From assembly GCA_963813375.1 (NCBI GenBank), contig CAWEYT010000022.1, forward strand, positions 66,871 through 130,870: a stretch of DNA of 64,000 nucleotides, written 5' to 3'. The position numbers and the translations under genes are program-made. Positions 8,263-16,573 of the stretch are shown here, piece by piece. A model generated the notes under the pieces. The model searched no databases and was not told where the DNA came from. It saw only the letters and a program-made list of their open reading frames with translations. How positions within the stretch are numbered: position 1 is the stretch's first letter; every line of letters starts with the position of its first letter. The stretch is from DASTFY01 sp963813375 (lineage in GTDB: Bacteria > Actinomycetota > Acidimicrobiia > Acidimicrobiales > Ilumatobacteraceae).

Positions 8263-9521
8263 TCAGGCGCGGGGGTTGCCTCCGGTGTTCACCACCAGAC
8301 CGAGCGCAGACGCCACCGACGGCCACGGCGTGAACTTGAAGTTCGTCCCGCCCTCGGGTGTGTTCTGCCCGTCCTGGGTGATGACCATGCCTGACGTGAA
8401 GCCCGGACCCATCGAGACGTTCGTGACCGCGACGCCGTCCGTCTTGCCGACGGCGTCGATCGAGCCCGCGGCCGCGACTCTGAAGGCACCGCGGTAGGCC
8501 CCGCCATTGCGGTCGAACACGGTGAAGATCGACGCGCCCTGGTTCGCCATGAACAGGTAGCCCCCGGCGCCGGCCCGGTACAGGCCAATACCCTCGAGGT
8601 CACCCGGCAGATACGCGTCGCCATAGCTCGTCGAGCTGCTGTTGATCACGCACCTGTTGTTGTTCACTGTCCACGTCTGGCCGAACCGGGCCAGGCGGTG
8701 CACGAGCTGGGGTGAGGTCAGTGACGTGGTGATGCGCCAGAGGCCGACGATCTCCTGGTCGGCCCACAGCGTTCCGCTGGCTGGATCCACCACCATGCCC
8801 TCGACGTGCGGCCGCCAGGTGGGCTGGCGCGGATTGAAGCACGGTGTCCACGTCGACCCGTTCGGCAGCGTGAAGCTGTTGGGCAGGCTCAGCGTCGCCG
8901 TGCGCTGGTAGGTGACGGTGCCGCCGGCCGCCGCGCTGAGGACGAACTTACCCAGGTTCGTCGTGTTCTCCTGGCTGGCGAAGACCTCGACGGTGCCTGC
9001 AGGGGTCCGCCAGGCAGCGACGCCGTACGCGGTGCGGGAGTTGATCTTCGTGGTCGTGCCGAACAGCAGCGGCACGCCCGACGCGGTCACCTCCACCACC
9101 GGCGGGCTCGCGTTGCCGTCGACCCGGTAGATGTGCAGCCGATCGGTGGAGCGGTCCGTCACGATCGCGAGATCACGGGTGACGCCGCCCAGGGTCACCG
9201 AGTACACCAGGTCCACGTTGTTGAAGCGGCCGTTGCTCGTAGCGATCGTCTGCACGACGTTGCCGTCCGGGCGGTAGACGTCCAGCCCGCCCTGCTTGAC
9301 GGTGCCGAGGATCAGGCTGCGCGCAGGATCGGTCGGGTGGACCCAGATGGCGGCGTCATCGGCGTCGTTCACGCCCGACGGCGCCCGGTTCGGCGTCTGG
9401 ACGGTCGGCGACACCGAGACGGCGACGACCGCAGCTGCCGGCGTCGACCAGACGACGGAGGCGACGCCGAGCACGGCAAGCGGCACGCGCTCGTCGCGGC
9501 CAACTTCCGGCGGATGGGCAT
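8263..9521 (-). CDS. Secreted beta-propeller phytase (3-phytase type), frameshift in signal peptide
   Basis: Predicted to hydrolyse phytate outside the cell. Family features include DDAAIWVHPTDPARSLILGT, the repeated blade pattern (GGLDVYRPDG, FNNVDLVY, DRLHIYRVDG), HVEGMVVDPASGTLWADQE, LEGIGLYRAGAGGYLFMANQ and the final TDGVAV/FTSGMVITQDG blade. Aspartate-rich calcium-binding positions are typical of BPP enzymes. The natural start is MPIRRKLAATS at 9521, after which the frame must change near 9488 to read VPLAVLGVASVVWSTPAAA, giving a Sec signal peptide. About 418 codons, normal for a secreted BPP. Phosphate scavenging is the likely role. Confidence 0.85.
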
Positions 9522-9719
9522 GTTCCCTCCCGACGACCGCCAGCGCTGGGCCGAGCGGTCGCCGCTCATGCAAGTCCCGGCCGGGACGCCTTGCCACGAC
9601 ATCACGCCGGCGTCTCCGTCCAACGAGCCGCCGGACACCTCCTCGTCACCACCGGTGGGACCGGCAGCACGCATCGTCGCCAGGCCGATGGTCCCTTCCC
9701 TGGCCACGGTGGCTGGACC

Positions 9720-11243
9720 ATGCTGGCGGATATGAAAGCCGGACGGATCGTCCTCATCGTCATCGGTGCGCTGCTCGCCCTGCTCGGGTTCGGCCTGCTG
9801 GCCGGCGGCGCGGGCGCACTCGTCGGTTACGCGACGCAGCGCGACGACGACGGCTTCTTCCGCACGCCCGAGGTGCGGCTCGCCACACCGACCTACGCCA
9901 TCGTGTCGGACCGCATCGACCTCGAGACACGGCCGGGCCCGTCCGACTGGCTCATCGACCGCGGCGGGCTCGGCACCGTCAAGCTCGTCGTGGAGCCAGC
10001 GGACGAGACGCAGGTGTTCACGGGCATCGGACCGAGCGCGGACGTCGCCGCCTACCTCGAAGGCGTGAGCCGCGACCAGATCCGGGACATCGACCTCGAC
10101 CCGGATCGGGTCCGCTACCGCCGCCGTGACGGCGACGCGGTGCCGGCCCCACCCGGAGAGCAGGACTTCTGGGTCGCCACCAACTCCGGCACCGAGTCCG
10201 GCGATCTCGAGTGGGAGGTCGAGAGCGGCGACTGGACCGTGGTGATCATGAACGCGGACGCCAGTCGCGGTGTCGACACGGATGCGCGCCTCGGCATCAA
10301 GGTCGGATGGCTCCTGCCGGCCACGATCGGGCTCCTGGCCGGCGGCCTGATCCTGCTGATCGGCGGCACGGCGCTGGCGATCATCGCCGGTCGCGGCCTG
10401 GCCCGGGCCCCAGCCGAGCCGGTGGCAGTGACCGAGCCGGCACTGCTCCCGCCCCCGTTGGTCCCGGGCACGCCGACCGCGACTGCAGCTGCGGCAGCCG
10501 CCAGTCCCGCGGTCGCCGTCGTTCCATCGCCCGCGCCCGCGTATCCCCTGCGCATCACCGGCCACCTCGACGACGAGCTCAGCCGGGGACTGTGGCTGGT
10601 CAAGTGGCTCCTCGCCATCCCGCACTACATCGTGCTGGCCTTCCTCTGGCTGGCGTTCCTCGTCGTCACGATCATCGCCTTCTTCGCCATCCTCTTCACG
10701 AGGCGCTACCCACGTTCGCTGTTCGACTTCAACGTCGGCGTGCTGCGGTGGAGCTGGCGGGTCGGCTTCTACTCGTTCAGCGCGCTCGGCACGGATCGCT
10801 ACCCGCCCTTCTCGCTCGGCCCGGCCGACTACCCGGCGACGCTCGACGTCGTCTATCCGGAGGACCTCTCCCGCGGCCTGGTGCTGGTGAAGTGGTGGCT
10901 CCTCGCCATCCCCCAGTACCTCATCGTGGGCATCTTCGGATGGGGTTGGTGGCTCGGCTCGTGGGGTCGCGACGACGTCGGCTGGAACGGCCCGGACTGG
11001 ACCTTCGCGGGCAGCTTCGGGCTCATCGGGCTGCTCGCCGTGTTCGCCGGGATCTCGCTCCTGTTCCGCGGGCGCTACCCGTCGGGGATCTTCGCGTTCG
11101 TGATGGGCATGAACCGGTGGGTGTACCGCGTCGCGGCCTACGTCATGCTGATGACCGACGAGTACCCGCCGTTCCGGCTGGATCAGGGCGGGGACGAACC
11201 CGTCACGGCCGCCGCGCCGCCGGACGCGACGATCGAACCCTGA
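9720..11243 (+). CDS. DUF4389 domain membrane protein (two DUF4389 copies)
   Basis: Protein of about 507 residues. One TM helix near the start (IVLIVIGALLALLGFGLLAG) is followed by an extracytoplasmic region (roughly residues 30-195) and a second TM (WLLPATIGLLAGGLILLIGG). After an Ala/Pro linker come two DUF4389 units, each with the hallmark LDDELSRGLWLVKWLLAIPH / EDLSRGLVLVKWWLLAIPQY and FTRRYPRSLFDFNVGVLRW / FRGRYPSGIFAFVMGMNRW. DUF4389 is an actinobacterial membrane family of unknown function. ATG 9720 or 9732 are both possible starts. Intact, and divergent from the phytase gene. Confidence 0.8.
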   Translation: MLADMKAGRIVLIVIGALLALLGFGLLAGGAGALVGYATQRDDDGFFRTPEVRLATPTYAIVSDRIDLETRPGPSDWLIDRGGLGTVKLVVEPADETQVFTGIGPSADVAAYLEGVSRDQIRDIDLDPDRVRYRRRDGDAVPAPPGEQDFWVATNSGTESGDLEWEVESGDWTVVIMNADASRGVDTDARLGIKVGWLLPATIGLLAGGLILLIGGTALAIIAGRGLARAPAEPVAVTEPALLPPPLVPGTPTATAAAAAASPAVAVVPSPAPAYPLRITGHLDDELSRGLWLVKWLLAIPHYIVLAFLWLAFLVVTIIAFFAILFTRRYPRSLFDFNVGVLRWSWRVGFYSFSALGTDRYPPFSLGPADYPATLDVVYPEDLSRGLVLVKWWLLAIPQYLIVGIFGWGWWLGSWGRDDVGWNGPDWTFAGSFGLIGLLAVFAGISLLFRGRYPSGIFAFVMGMNRWVYRVAAYVMLMTDEYPPFRLDQGGDEPVTAAAPPDATIEP

Positions 11244-11255
11244 GCCTTCCGCGGC

Positions 11256-12157
11256 TCACACCGCGGCGAAGGTCGCCTCCGCCGTCGGCGGGCCGTCACA
11301 GCTGACCACGCCGTCGTCCACCAACTTCACGAGGTGGGCCAAGACGCTCCGCTCGGCGGCCGGGTGGAGCTCCTTGGGGACGGCGGTGTAGAGCTCGGCG
11401 ACGATGGCGGGCACGGTACCGGTGCCGCTGCGGACGCTGGAGACCACCTGGGCCTCCCGCTCCAACCGGTGCGCCAGGTAGGCCTCCAGGAACGGCTGGG
11501 GATCGGTCACAGGGCCACCGTGGGTCGGCCACAGCACGGCATCGTCGCGTTCGAGGACGAGGCGCAGGCTGTCGAAGTACGCCCGCATGTCGCCGTCAGG
11601 CGGCGCGATGACCGTCGTCGACCATCCCATCACGTGGTCACCGGTGAACAGTGCTCGCTCCTCGGCGAGCGCGTAGCACAGGTGGTTGGACGTGTGCCCC
11701 GGAGTGTGCACGGCCTCCACCGTCCACCCTGCGCCTTCGACCACCTCGCCGTGAGCGAGCCGGACATCAGGGTCGAACGCCGTGTCGACGGCCTCCTCGG
11801 TCACCACGTCGTCCGTGCGATCGATGGCGCCATGAGGGCCGAATGCGAACGTGGTGGCCCGCTGTCTCGTCCGCCAACCAGCGGGCCAGCGGAGAGTGAT
11901 CGGCGTGGCAATGGGTCACCGAGGATGTGCGTGACCCGCTCGCCCTCGAGCGCGGCGGCGAGGGCGGCCTGATGCGACTCGAGCACCGGGCCCGGATCGA
12001 CGACCGCGACCTCGCCGCTCCCGATGATGTACGTCCCCGTGCCGCGATAGGTGAACATCGACGGGTTCTCGGCCACGACCCGCCGGATGAGCGGGCTGAC
12101 CTGCTCGGTCACGCCGTAGCGCACTTCGAGCGGGGGGACGAAGGGGATGGCAGCCAT
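11256..12157 (-). CDS. MBL-fold metallo-hydrolase (LACTB2-like), frameshifted
   Basis: Metallo-beta-lactamase-fold hydrolase. The N-terminus reads MFTYRGTGTYIIGSGEVAVV followed by DPGP. The metal motif VTHCHADHSPLARWL is in a second frame, and the remainder (VVTEEAVDTAFDPDVRLAHG, VHTPGHTSNHLCYAL, LFTGDHVMGW, LWPTHGGPV) in a third, so indels lie near 11910 and 11850. The C-terminal helical part (LEAYLAHRLEREAQV and a winged-helix-like tail) is as in LACTB2-type hydrolases, which cleave RNA or thioesters; the substrate here is unknown. ATG 12157 is 6 bases after the stop of the upstream permease, so the pair is an operon. Confidence 0.8.
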
Positions 12158-12163
12158 GGCTGG

Positions 12164-13360
12164 TCAGCTCGGCGTCCGGCGGGCGATGCGGCGCCGGCGG
12201 GCCGGTGGCTCGTGGGCCGTGAGGCCGGAGTCGATGACGTCGTGCCGGGGACCCCACTCGGTGAGGAAGGCCTGCACCGTCGCGCAGGCGGGCAGGGCGA
12301 GGATGGCGCCGATCGGGCCCAGCATCGCGGCGCCGGCGATGGCGGCCGAGAAGGCGACGGCGGGGTGCAGCTCCAGCGTCCGCGCCGTGATGCGGGGAGC
12401 GAGGAGGTAGTTCTCGATCTGCTGGTAGATGACGATGATGATGAGCACCCACAGCGCCCGGATCGGCTCGTCGAGCAGGGCCACCACCACCGGCAGCACG
12501 CCCGCCAGGTACGTGCCGATGACGGGCAGGAACTGCGACACGAGACCGACCCAGACGCCGAGCGCCACCGGGTACCGCAGCCCGATCAACGAGAACGCGG
12601 CCGTGTGGAAGACGGCCGAGAGCAGGGCCAACAACGCCCGGGAGTAGAGATAGCCACCGGTCTTGTCGATGGCCAGCTCCCACGCGTGGAGGACCCGCTC
12701 CTGGCGATCGGGGCGCATCCGGCTGCAGAGGGCCCGCCGCATGCGCGGGCCGTCGGCCACCATGTAGAAGGTCAGGAGCGCGACCGTCAGCACCTGCAGC
12801 AGACCGCCCAGCACGGTGGTCGTGAACGAGATGGTGTTGTTGGCGAGCGATCCCGCGAGCTGCGCCTTGTCGATCCGGTCGATCAGGTCACCGAAGTCCA
12901 GTTCGGTGGAGAAGTTGCGGTTGACGAAGTCCTGCACCTCGGTGATCCGCGAGGGCAGGTCGTCGATGAAGTTGGCCACCTGCCGTCCGATCAGCGCGCC
13001 GATGGCGCCCACGAACAGGAGCGCCGCCACCGTGACGCCGAGGAGGAACAGCGCCGTCGCCACCCCTCGGCGCCAACCGCGGCGGGCCAAGGAGTTGACG
13101 CCCGGCTCGATGGCGAGCGAGAGGAAGAAGGACACGACGATCAGGAACAGCAGCGTGTGGAGCCGGGAGAAGAGCCACCGCCCCACGAGCGTGGCGATGA
13201 AGCCGAGCCAGAAGATCGTGATGGCCCGCAGGACCCACCTCGGCATGGTGGCGGTCTCCGCCGACGGGTCGACCCATGGCGTGTCGGACGGATCATCGGC
13301 GCCCGCAGCGCCCGCGGCAGGGCCGGCAGCGGGGTCCGCCGCGGGTTCTTCGGCCACCAT
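12164..13360 (-). CDS. AI-2E family transporter
   Basis: Polytopic membrane protein of 398 residues from the AI-2 exporter/TqsA-like superfamily (pfam01594). An acidic Ala/Pro-rich N-terminal tail (to about residue 37) precedes the first TM (AITIFWLGFIATLVGRWLF). Diagnostic parts are FFLSLAIEPGVNSLARRGWR, FIDDLPSRITEVQDFVN, LLTFYMVADGPRMRRAL, VSQFLPVIGTYLAGVLPV and YQQIENYLLAPRI. Members include exporters and Na+/H+ antiporters, so autoinducer-2 transport is not assured. The C-terminus is Arg-rich. Intact; ATG 13360 starts just before the acidic tail. Confidence 0.88.
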   Translation of the reverse strand: MVAEEPAADPAAGPAAGAAGADDPSDTPWVDPSAETATMPRWVLRAITIFWLGFIATLVGRWLFSRLHTLLFLIVVSFFLSLAIEPGVNSLARRGWRRGVATALFLLGVTVAALLFVGAIGALIGRQVANFIDDLPSRITEVQDFVNRNFSTELDFGDLIDRIDKAQLAGSLANNTISFTTTVLGGLLQVLTVALLTFYMVADGPRMRRALCSRMRPDRQERVLHAWELAIDKTGGYLYSRALLALLSAVFHTAAFSLIGLRYPVALGVWVGLVSQFLPVIGTYLAGVLPVVVALLDEPIRALWVLIIIVIYQQIENYLLAPRITARTLELHPAVAFSAAIAGAAMLGPIGAILALPACATVQAFLTEWGPRHDVIDSGLTAHEPPARRRRIARRTPS

Positions 13361-13456
13361 CCGAGCGTAGATGCGCGTGCTCGCGAGACCGGCGACCCTC
13401 GGCCGAACGAGCTCTCCCGTAGCGGATCCTCGCCGCGTGGGCGGCAGGATGGGGCC

Positions 13457-14344
13457 GTGGAACAGGTGCGCCAACTGCTGGCCGACGCCATCCGCGCCCG
13501 GGTGGGCGGCCCGACGGGGCAGGAGCACGCCCGGGAGCTGTTCGAGTCCGAGGGGCCGCGGTGGTTCGCGCCCGACCGGGCCATCTGGCGGGTCCATGCG
13601 GACGCCTCGATCTTCGTCGGCGCGCTACGGGCCCTGCTGCTGCAGAGCCTGCATCCGCTGGCCATGGCCGGCGTCGCCCAGCACTCCGACTACCGCGAGG
13701 ATCCGTGGGGCCGGCTGCAGCGGACGGCCCGCTTCCTCGCCGGCACCACCTACGGCACGGCAGAGCAGGCCGAGCGGGCGTGCGCGACGGTTCGCCGCGT
13801 CCACGAGCGGGTGCGCGGCGTGGCTCCGGACGGACGGGTGTACGACGCCAACGACCCTCACCTGCTGCTCTGGGTCCACGTCGCCGAGCTCGACAGCTTC
13901 CTGGCCGCCTATCAGCGCTTCGGAGCCGAGCCCCTCGACCGGGCCGAGCAGGACGAGTACATAGCCGACCAGGCCCGCGTCGCCCGGGAGCTCGGCGTGC
14001 CCGACCCACCGCTCACGGTCGCGGAGCTTCGGGCCCGGTTGGCCGCCTACCGCCCGGAGCTGGCCGGCACCGCCGACGCCCGGGAGGCGGCGCGCTTCCT
14101 CCTCCTGCAGCCTCCGGTGCCCCTGGCGGCGCGGGGTCCCTACACCGTGCTGGGGGTCACGGCCGTCTCGCTCCTGCCGTGGTGGGCGAAGGTCATGCTG
14201 CGCATCCCGCCGTTGCCGCTGACGGAGACGGTCGTGATCCGTCCGGCTGGCCGCGCCCTCGTGGGAGCGATGCGCTGGGCGCTCGGGGACGGTTCCCGCC
14301 CGCGAGCCGGGTCGCCGGCGGAGTCGGGCACACTGGCGGGGTGA
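13457..14344 (+). CDS. DUF2236 / MpaB-type oxygenase domain protein
   Basis: Protein of 295 residues resembling the Lcp/MpaB rubber-oxygenase-like catalytic domain (DUF2236), a heme-associated alpha-helical family. Motifs include LLLQSLHPLAMAGVAQHSDY followed by REDPWGRLQRT, ARFLAGTTYGTAEQAE, HERVRGVAPDGRVYDANDPH and LLLWVHVAELDSFLAAYQRF. The histidines in SLHP, VHERV and WVHV are in the positions conserved in the family. The start is GTG 13457; a possible -10 (CAGGAT, 13445-13450) lies 6 bases before it. Substrate unknown. The stop overlaps the next GTG. Confidence 0.8.
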   Translation: MEQVRQLLADAIRARVGGPTGQEHARELFESEGPRWFAPDRAIWRVHADASIFVGALRALLLQSLHPLAMAGVAQHSDYREDPWGRLQRTARFLAGTTYGTAEQAERACATVRRVHERVRGVAPDGRVYDANDPHLLLWVHVAELDSFLAAYQRFGAEPLDRAEQDEYIADQARVARELGVPDPPLTVAELRARLAAYRPELAGTADAREAARFLLLQPPVPLAARGPYTVLGVTAVSLLPWWAKVMLRIPPLPLTETVVIRPAGRALVGAMRWALGDGSRPRAGSPAESGTLAG

Positions 14345-14658
14345 ACGACCGGCCTGACGAGGAGGTGTCCCCGCCGCCCGAGGCACCGCCGCCGCGGCGA
14401 CCCTCCTCGGTGCGGGGCGGCGTGCTCGGGGCGGCGATGCTCGGGCTGCGCGAGATCCTGGAAGGGCCCAAGAAGGAGCAGATCGTCATCCAGGCCGAAG
14501 CGCCCGGCGAGCCCCCGGACATCGACCGCCGCGGGTTCGAGGCTCCGTTGGAGGACGGGAGCCTGGCCGTCGGTCCACCGCTCGACGACCTCAAGGACAA
14601 GGCGCGGGCCACCCGTCGTTCGCACCGCGTCCGCCGCCGCTCCGGCCGGCGGACCTAG
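14341..14658 (+). CDS. Small hypothetical protein, Pro-rich N-terminus and basic tail
   Basis: Protein of 105 residues starting at GTG 14341 inside the TGA of the DUF2236 gene (GTGA overlap), so it is translationally coupled. It has an acidic/proline-rich start (DEEVSPPPEAPPPRRPSS), a short hydrophobic stretch (GVLGAAMLGLREILEG), a central segment PKKEQIVIQAEAPGEPPDID, and an Arg-rich end (RSHRVRRRSGRRT). I do not recognise a domain. The coupling to DUF2236 is the only hint of role. Its TAG overlaps the TAG of the convergent gene in a shared CTAG. Confidence 0.6.
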   Translation: MNDRPDEEVSPPPEAPPPRRPSSVRGGVLGAAMLGLREILEGPKKEQIVIQAEAPGEPPDIDRRGFEAPLEDGSLAVGPPLDDLKDKARATRRSHRVRRRSGRRT

Positions 14659-15950
14659 CTCCCCGCGACGTCCCTACCGATTCGATATCGATTCGGTGCG
14701 GAGGTTCTCGCGGCTGCTGGAACCGCTGCGGGCGCCTGAGCGCCGCGAGAACGCCGGACGGCGGCCTTCAGGGCCGGCGCCAGCTCGCCGCGACCCTCGA
14801 CGACCACCTGCTCGAGGCCGAGCCATCCGGCCATGAGCCCCAGCTCACCGGCCAGCGCCTCCGCGACCGGGCCCTCCGGCACGCCCGGCTCGGTGTACGC
14901 GCCCCGCACCAGGAGCGTCGACAGCGCCCGCTCGGCCTTGAGATCGACCCGGCCGACCAGCTCGTCGCCGAGCAGGAAGGGCAGGACGTAGTAGCCGAAG
15001 CGCCGCTTGGGCGCGGGCGTGTAGATCTCGATCCGGTAGTGGAAGCCGAACAGCCGCTCGACCCGCGGCCGCTCCCAGATCACGGAGTCGAACGGCGACA
15101 GGAGCGCTCGGGCCCGCACCCGACGCGGCAGCGCAGCCTCCGGGTGCACATAGGCCGGCTCCTTCCACCCCTCCACCTGCGCCGGCAACAGCTCGCCCGC
15201 CTCGACCAGCTCGGCCACCAGCGGACGGCAGCGCGGGACGTGCTGGCGGTGGTACTCCGCCAGGTCCCGCAGCGTGCCCACGCCCTGCGACCGCGCCGCC
15301 AGCAGCAACAGCGCCTTGCGGGCGTCGGGCTCGCTCGGGGTCGGTGCGGCCAGCACCGCCGCCGGCAGCATCCGCTCGGGAAGGTCGTACAGCCGGGCGA
15401 AGTCGTTGACCCGCCGGCGGGCGGTGATCCGCCCCGTGTAGAAGAGCCACTCGAGCGCCAGCTTGGCGTGGTCCCAGTCCCACCACGCCCCCTTGGGAGC
15501 GGTCCGCTCCGACAGCTCGCCCGCCACGACGGGCCCGCGCTCGGCCACCATCTCGTAGACGGCCTCGACATAGCCGGGGCGTTCCGTGCTCATCCGGGCG
15601 ACGCCGCGCCACGTGTGCTCGGCGGCACGGGCCATCTTCCAACGGAACAGCGGATGTTGCGCGGCCGGGATGTGCGAGGCCTCGTGGCCCCAGTACTCGA
15701 AGAGCTCGCCGGCGGCGGCGGCCTTCGGCAGGAGGTCGCGGGGATGGGGCCCGAGGCGGGCGAAGAGGGGCAGCTCCTGGGACCGCACGAGCACGTTGAC
15801 GGAGTCGATCTGGATCAGCCCGACCCGGTCGAACACGCGCCGCAAGTGGCGGCGATCGACCCGGCCCTGCGGGCGCGGGTCGGTGAAGCCCTGGGCAGCG
15901 AGCGCCACCCGGCGTGCTTGCGCGAGGGAGAGCGACAGGGGCGCCGCCAC
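14655..15950 (-). CDS. Winged-helix DNA glycosylase of the YcaQ/AlkZ (HTH_42) family
   Basis: Protein of 431 residues from the HTH_42 superfamily, whose characterised members (E. coli YcaQ, Streptomyces AlkZ) unhook DNA interstrand crosslinks and excise alkylated bases. LSLAQARRVALAAQG opens the first winged helix. The catalytic Q-x-D motif is visible as LIQIDSVNVLVRSQELPLFA. Further family signatures are LFEYWGHEASHIP, GAWWDWDHAKLALEWLFYTG, LLSPFDSVIWERPRVERLFG and YYVLPFLLGDELVGRVDLKA. The Q-x-D form places it with YcaQ rather than the Q-x-Q AlkZ group. GTG start at 15950. Intact. Confidence 0.85.
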   Translation of the reverse strand: MAAPLSLSLAQARRVALAAQGFTDPRPQGRVDRRHLRRVFDRVGLIQIDSVNVLVRSQELPLFARLGPHPRDLLPKAAAAGELFEYWGHEASHIPAAQHPLFRWKMARAAEHTWRGVARMSTERPGYVEAVYEMVAERGPVVAGELSERTAPKGAWWDWDHAKLALEWLFYTGRITARRRVNDFARLYDLPERMLPAAVLAAPTPSEPDARKALLLLAARSQGVGTLRDLAEYHRQHVPRCRPLVAELVEAGELLPAQVEGWKEPAYVHPEAALPRRVRARALLSPFDSVIWERPRVERLFGFHYRIEIYTPAPKRRFGYYVLPFLLGDELVGRVDLKAERALSTLLVRGAYTEPGVPEGPVAEALAGELGLMAGWLGLEQVVVEGRGELAPALKAAVRRSRGAQAPAAVPAAARTSAPNRYRIGRDVAGS

Positions 15951-15965
15951 GACGCGAAGGCTCTG

Positions 15966-16528
15966 TCAGTCGGCTTCGGTGATGGTCACCGAGTTGATGG
16001 CGACATCCTCGCGCGGGCGGTCGTTCCGGTCGGTCGTCACCCGCTGCATCTCTTCGACGACCTCCATGCCCTTCACGACCTGCCCGAAGAGCGAGTACTG
16101 CGGGGGTAGGCGGACCCCGCTCGGCCCGCTCACGATGAAGAACTGGCTGCCGTTGGTGTTCGGGCCGGCGTTGGCCATGGCCACCGAACCGAGCTCGTAC
16201 TGGCCCGCCTTCGGGAGCTCGTCCTCGAACTTGTAGCCCGGGCCGCCCCGTCCGGTCCCTGTGGGATCACCGCCCTGGCACATGAAGCCGTCGATGACCC
16301 GGTGGAAGATCACGCCGTCGTAGTAGTGGTGCAGGGCCAGGAAGACGAAGTTGTTGACCGTCTTCGGGGGCCCGCACCGCATCGAGGGCGATGACGATGG
16401 TCCCGAGGCGTGGTGTCGAGCGTGGCCGTGTAGCGCTTGGAGGCGTCGATGCCGTGCTCAGGGCCGTCGGCCGGGAACTGCTGGGTCTTGGCGGCGGAGC
16501 CGTCGAGGGCGGGGAAGGGGTGGGGCAT
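15966..16528 (-). CDS. Cyclophilin-type peptidyl-prolyl cis-trans isomerase (frameshifted)
   Basis: Catalyses proline isomerisation during protein folding. The cyclophilin core is clear: FHRVIDGFMCQGGDPTGTG, GYKFEDE, ELGSVAMANAGPNTNGSQFF followed by I, and SLFGQVVKGMEVV. The N-terminal part MPHPFPALDG...YTATLDTT is in one frame, LGTIVIALDA in a second, and the core in a third, so two indels fall between 16350 and 16410. There is no signal peptide, indicating a cytoplasmic enzyme. It lies 15 bases from the end of the DNA glycosylase-like gene upstream on the same strand. Confidence 0.85.
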
Positions 16529-16573
16529 AGGGCGGCGACCCTACCGGCCGCCGCCGGGCGGACGCGGCCGGCG

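Noticed and set aside
11927..13456. N-terminal extension of the DUF2236 frame back to 11927
   Set aside because: Antisense to the AI-2E permease; the family start fits GTG 13457.
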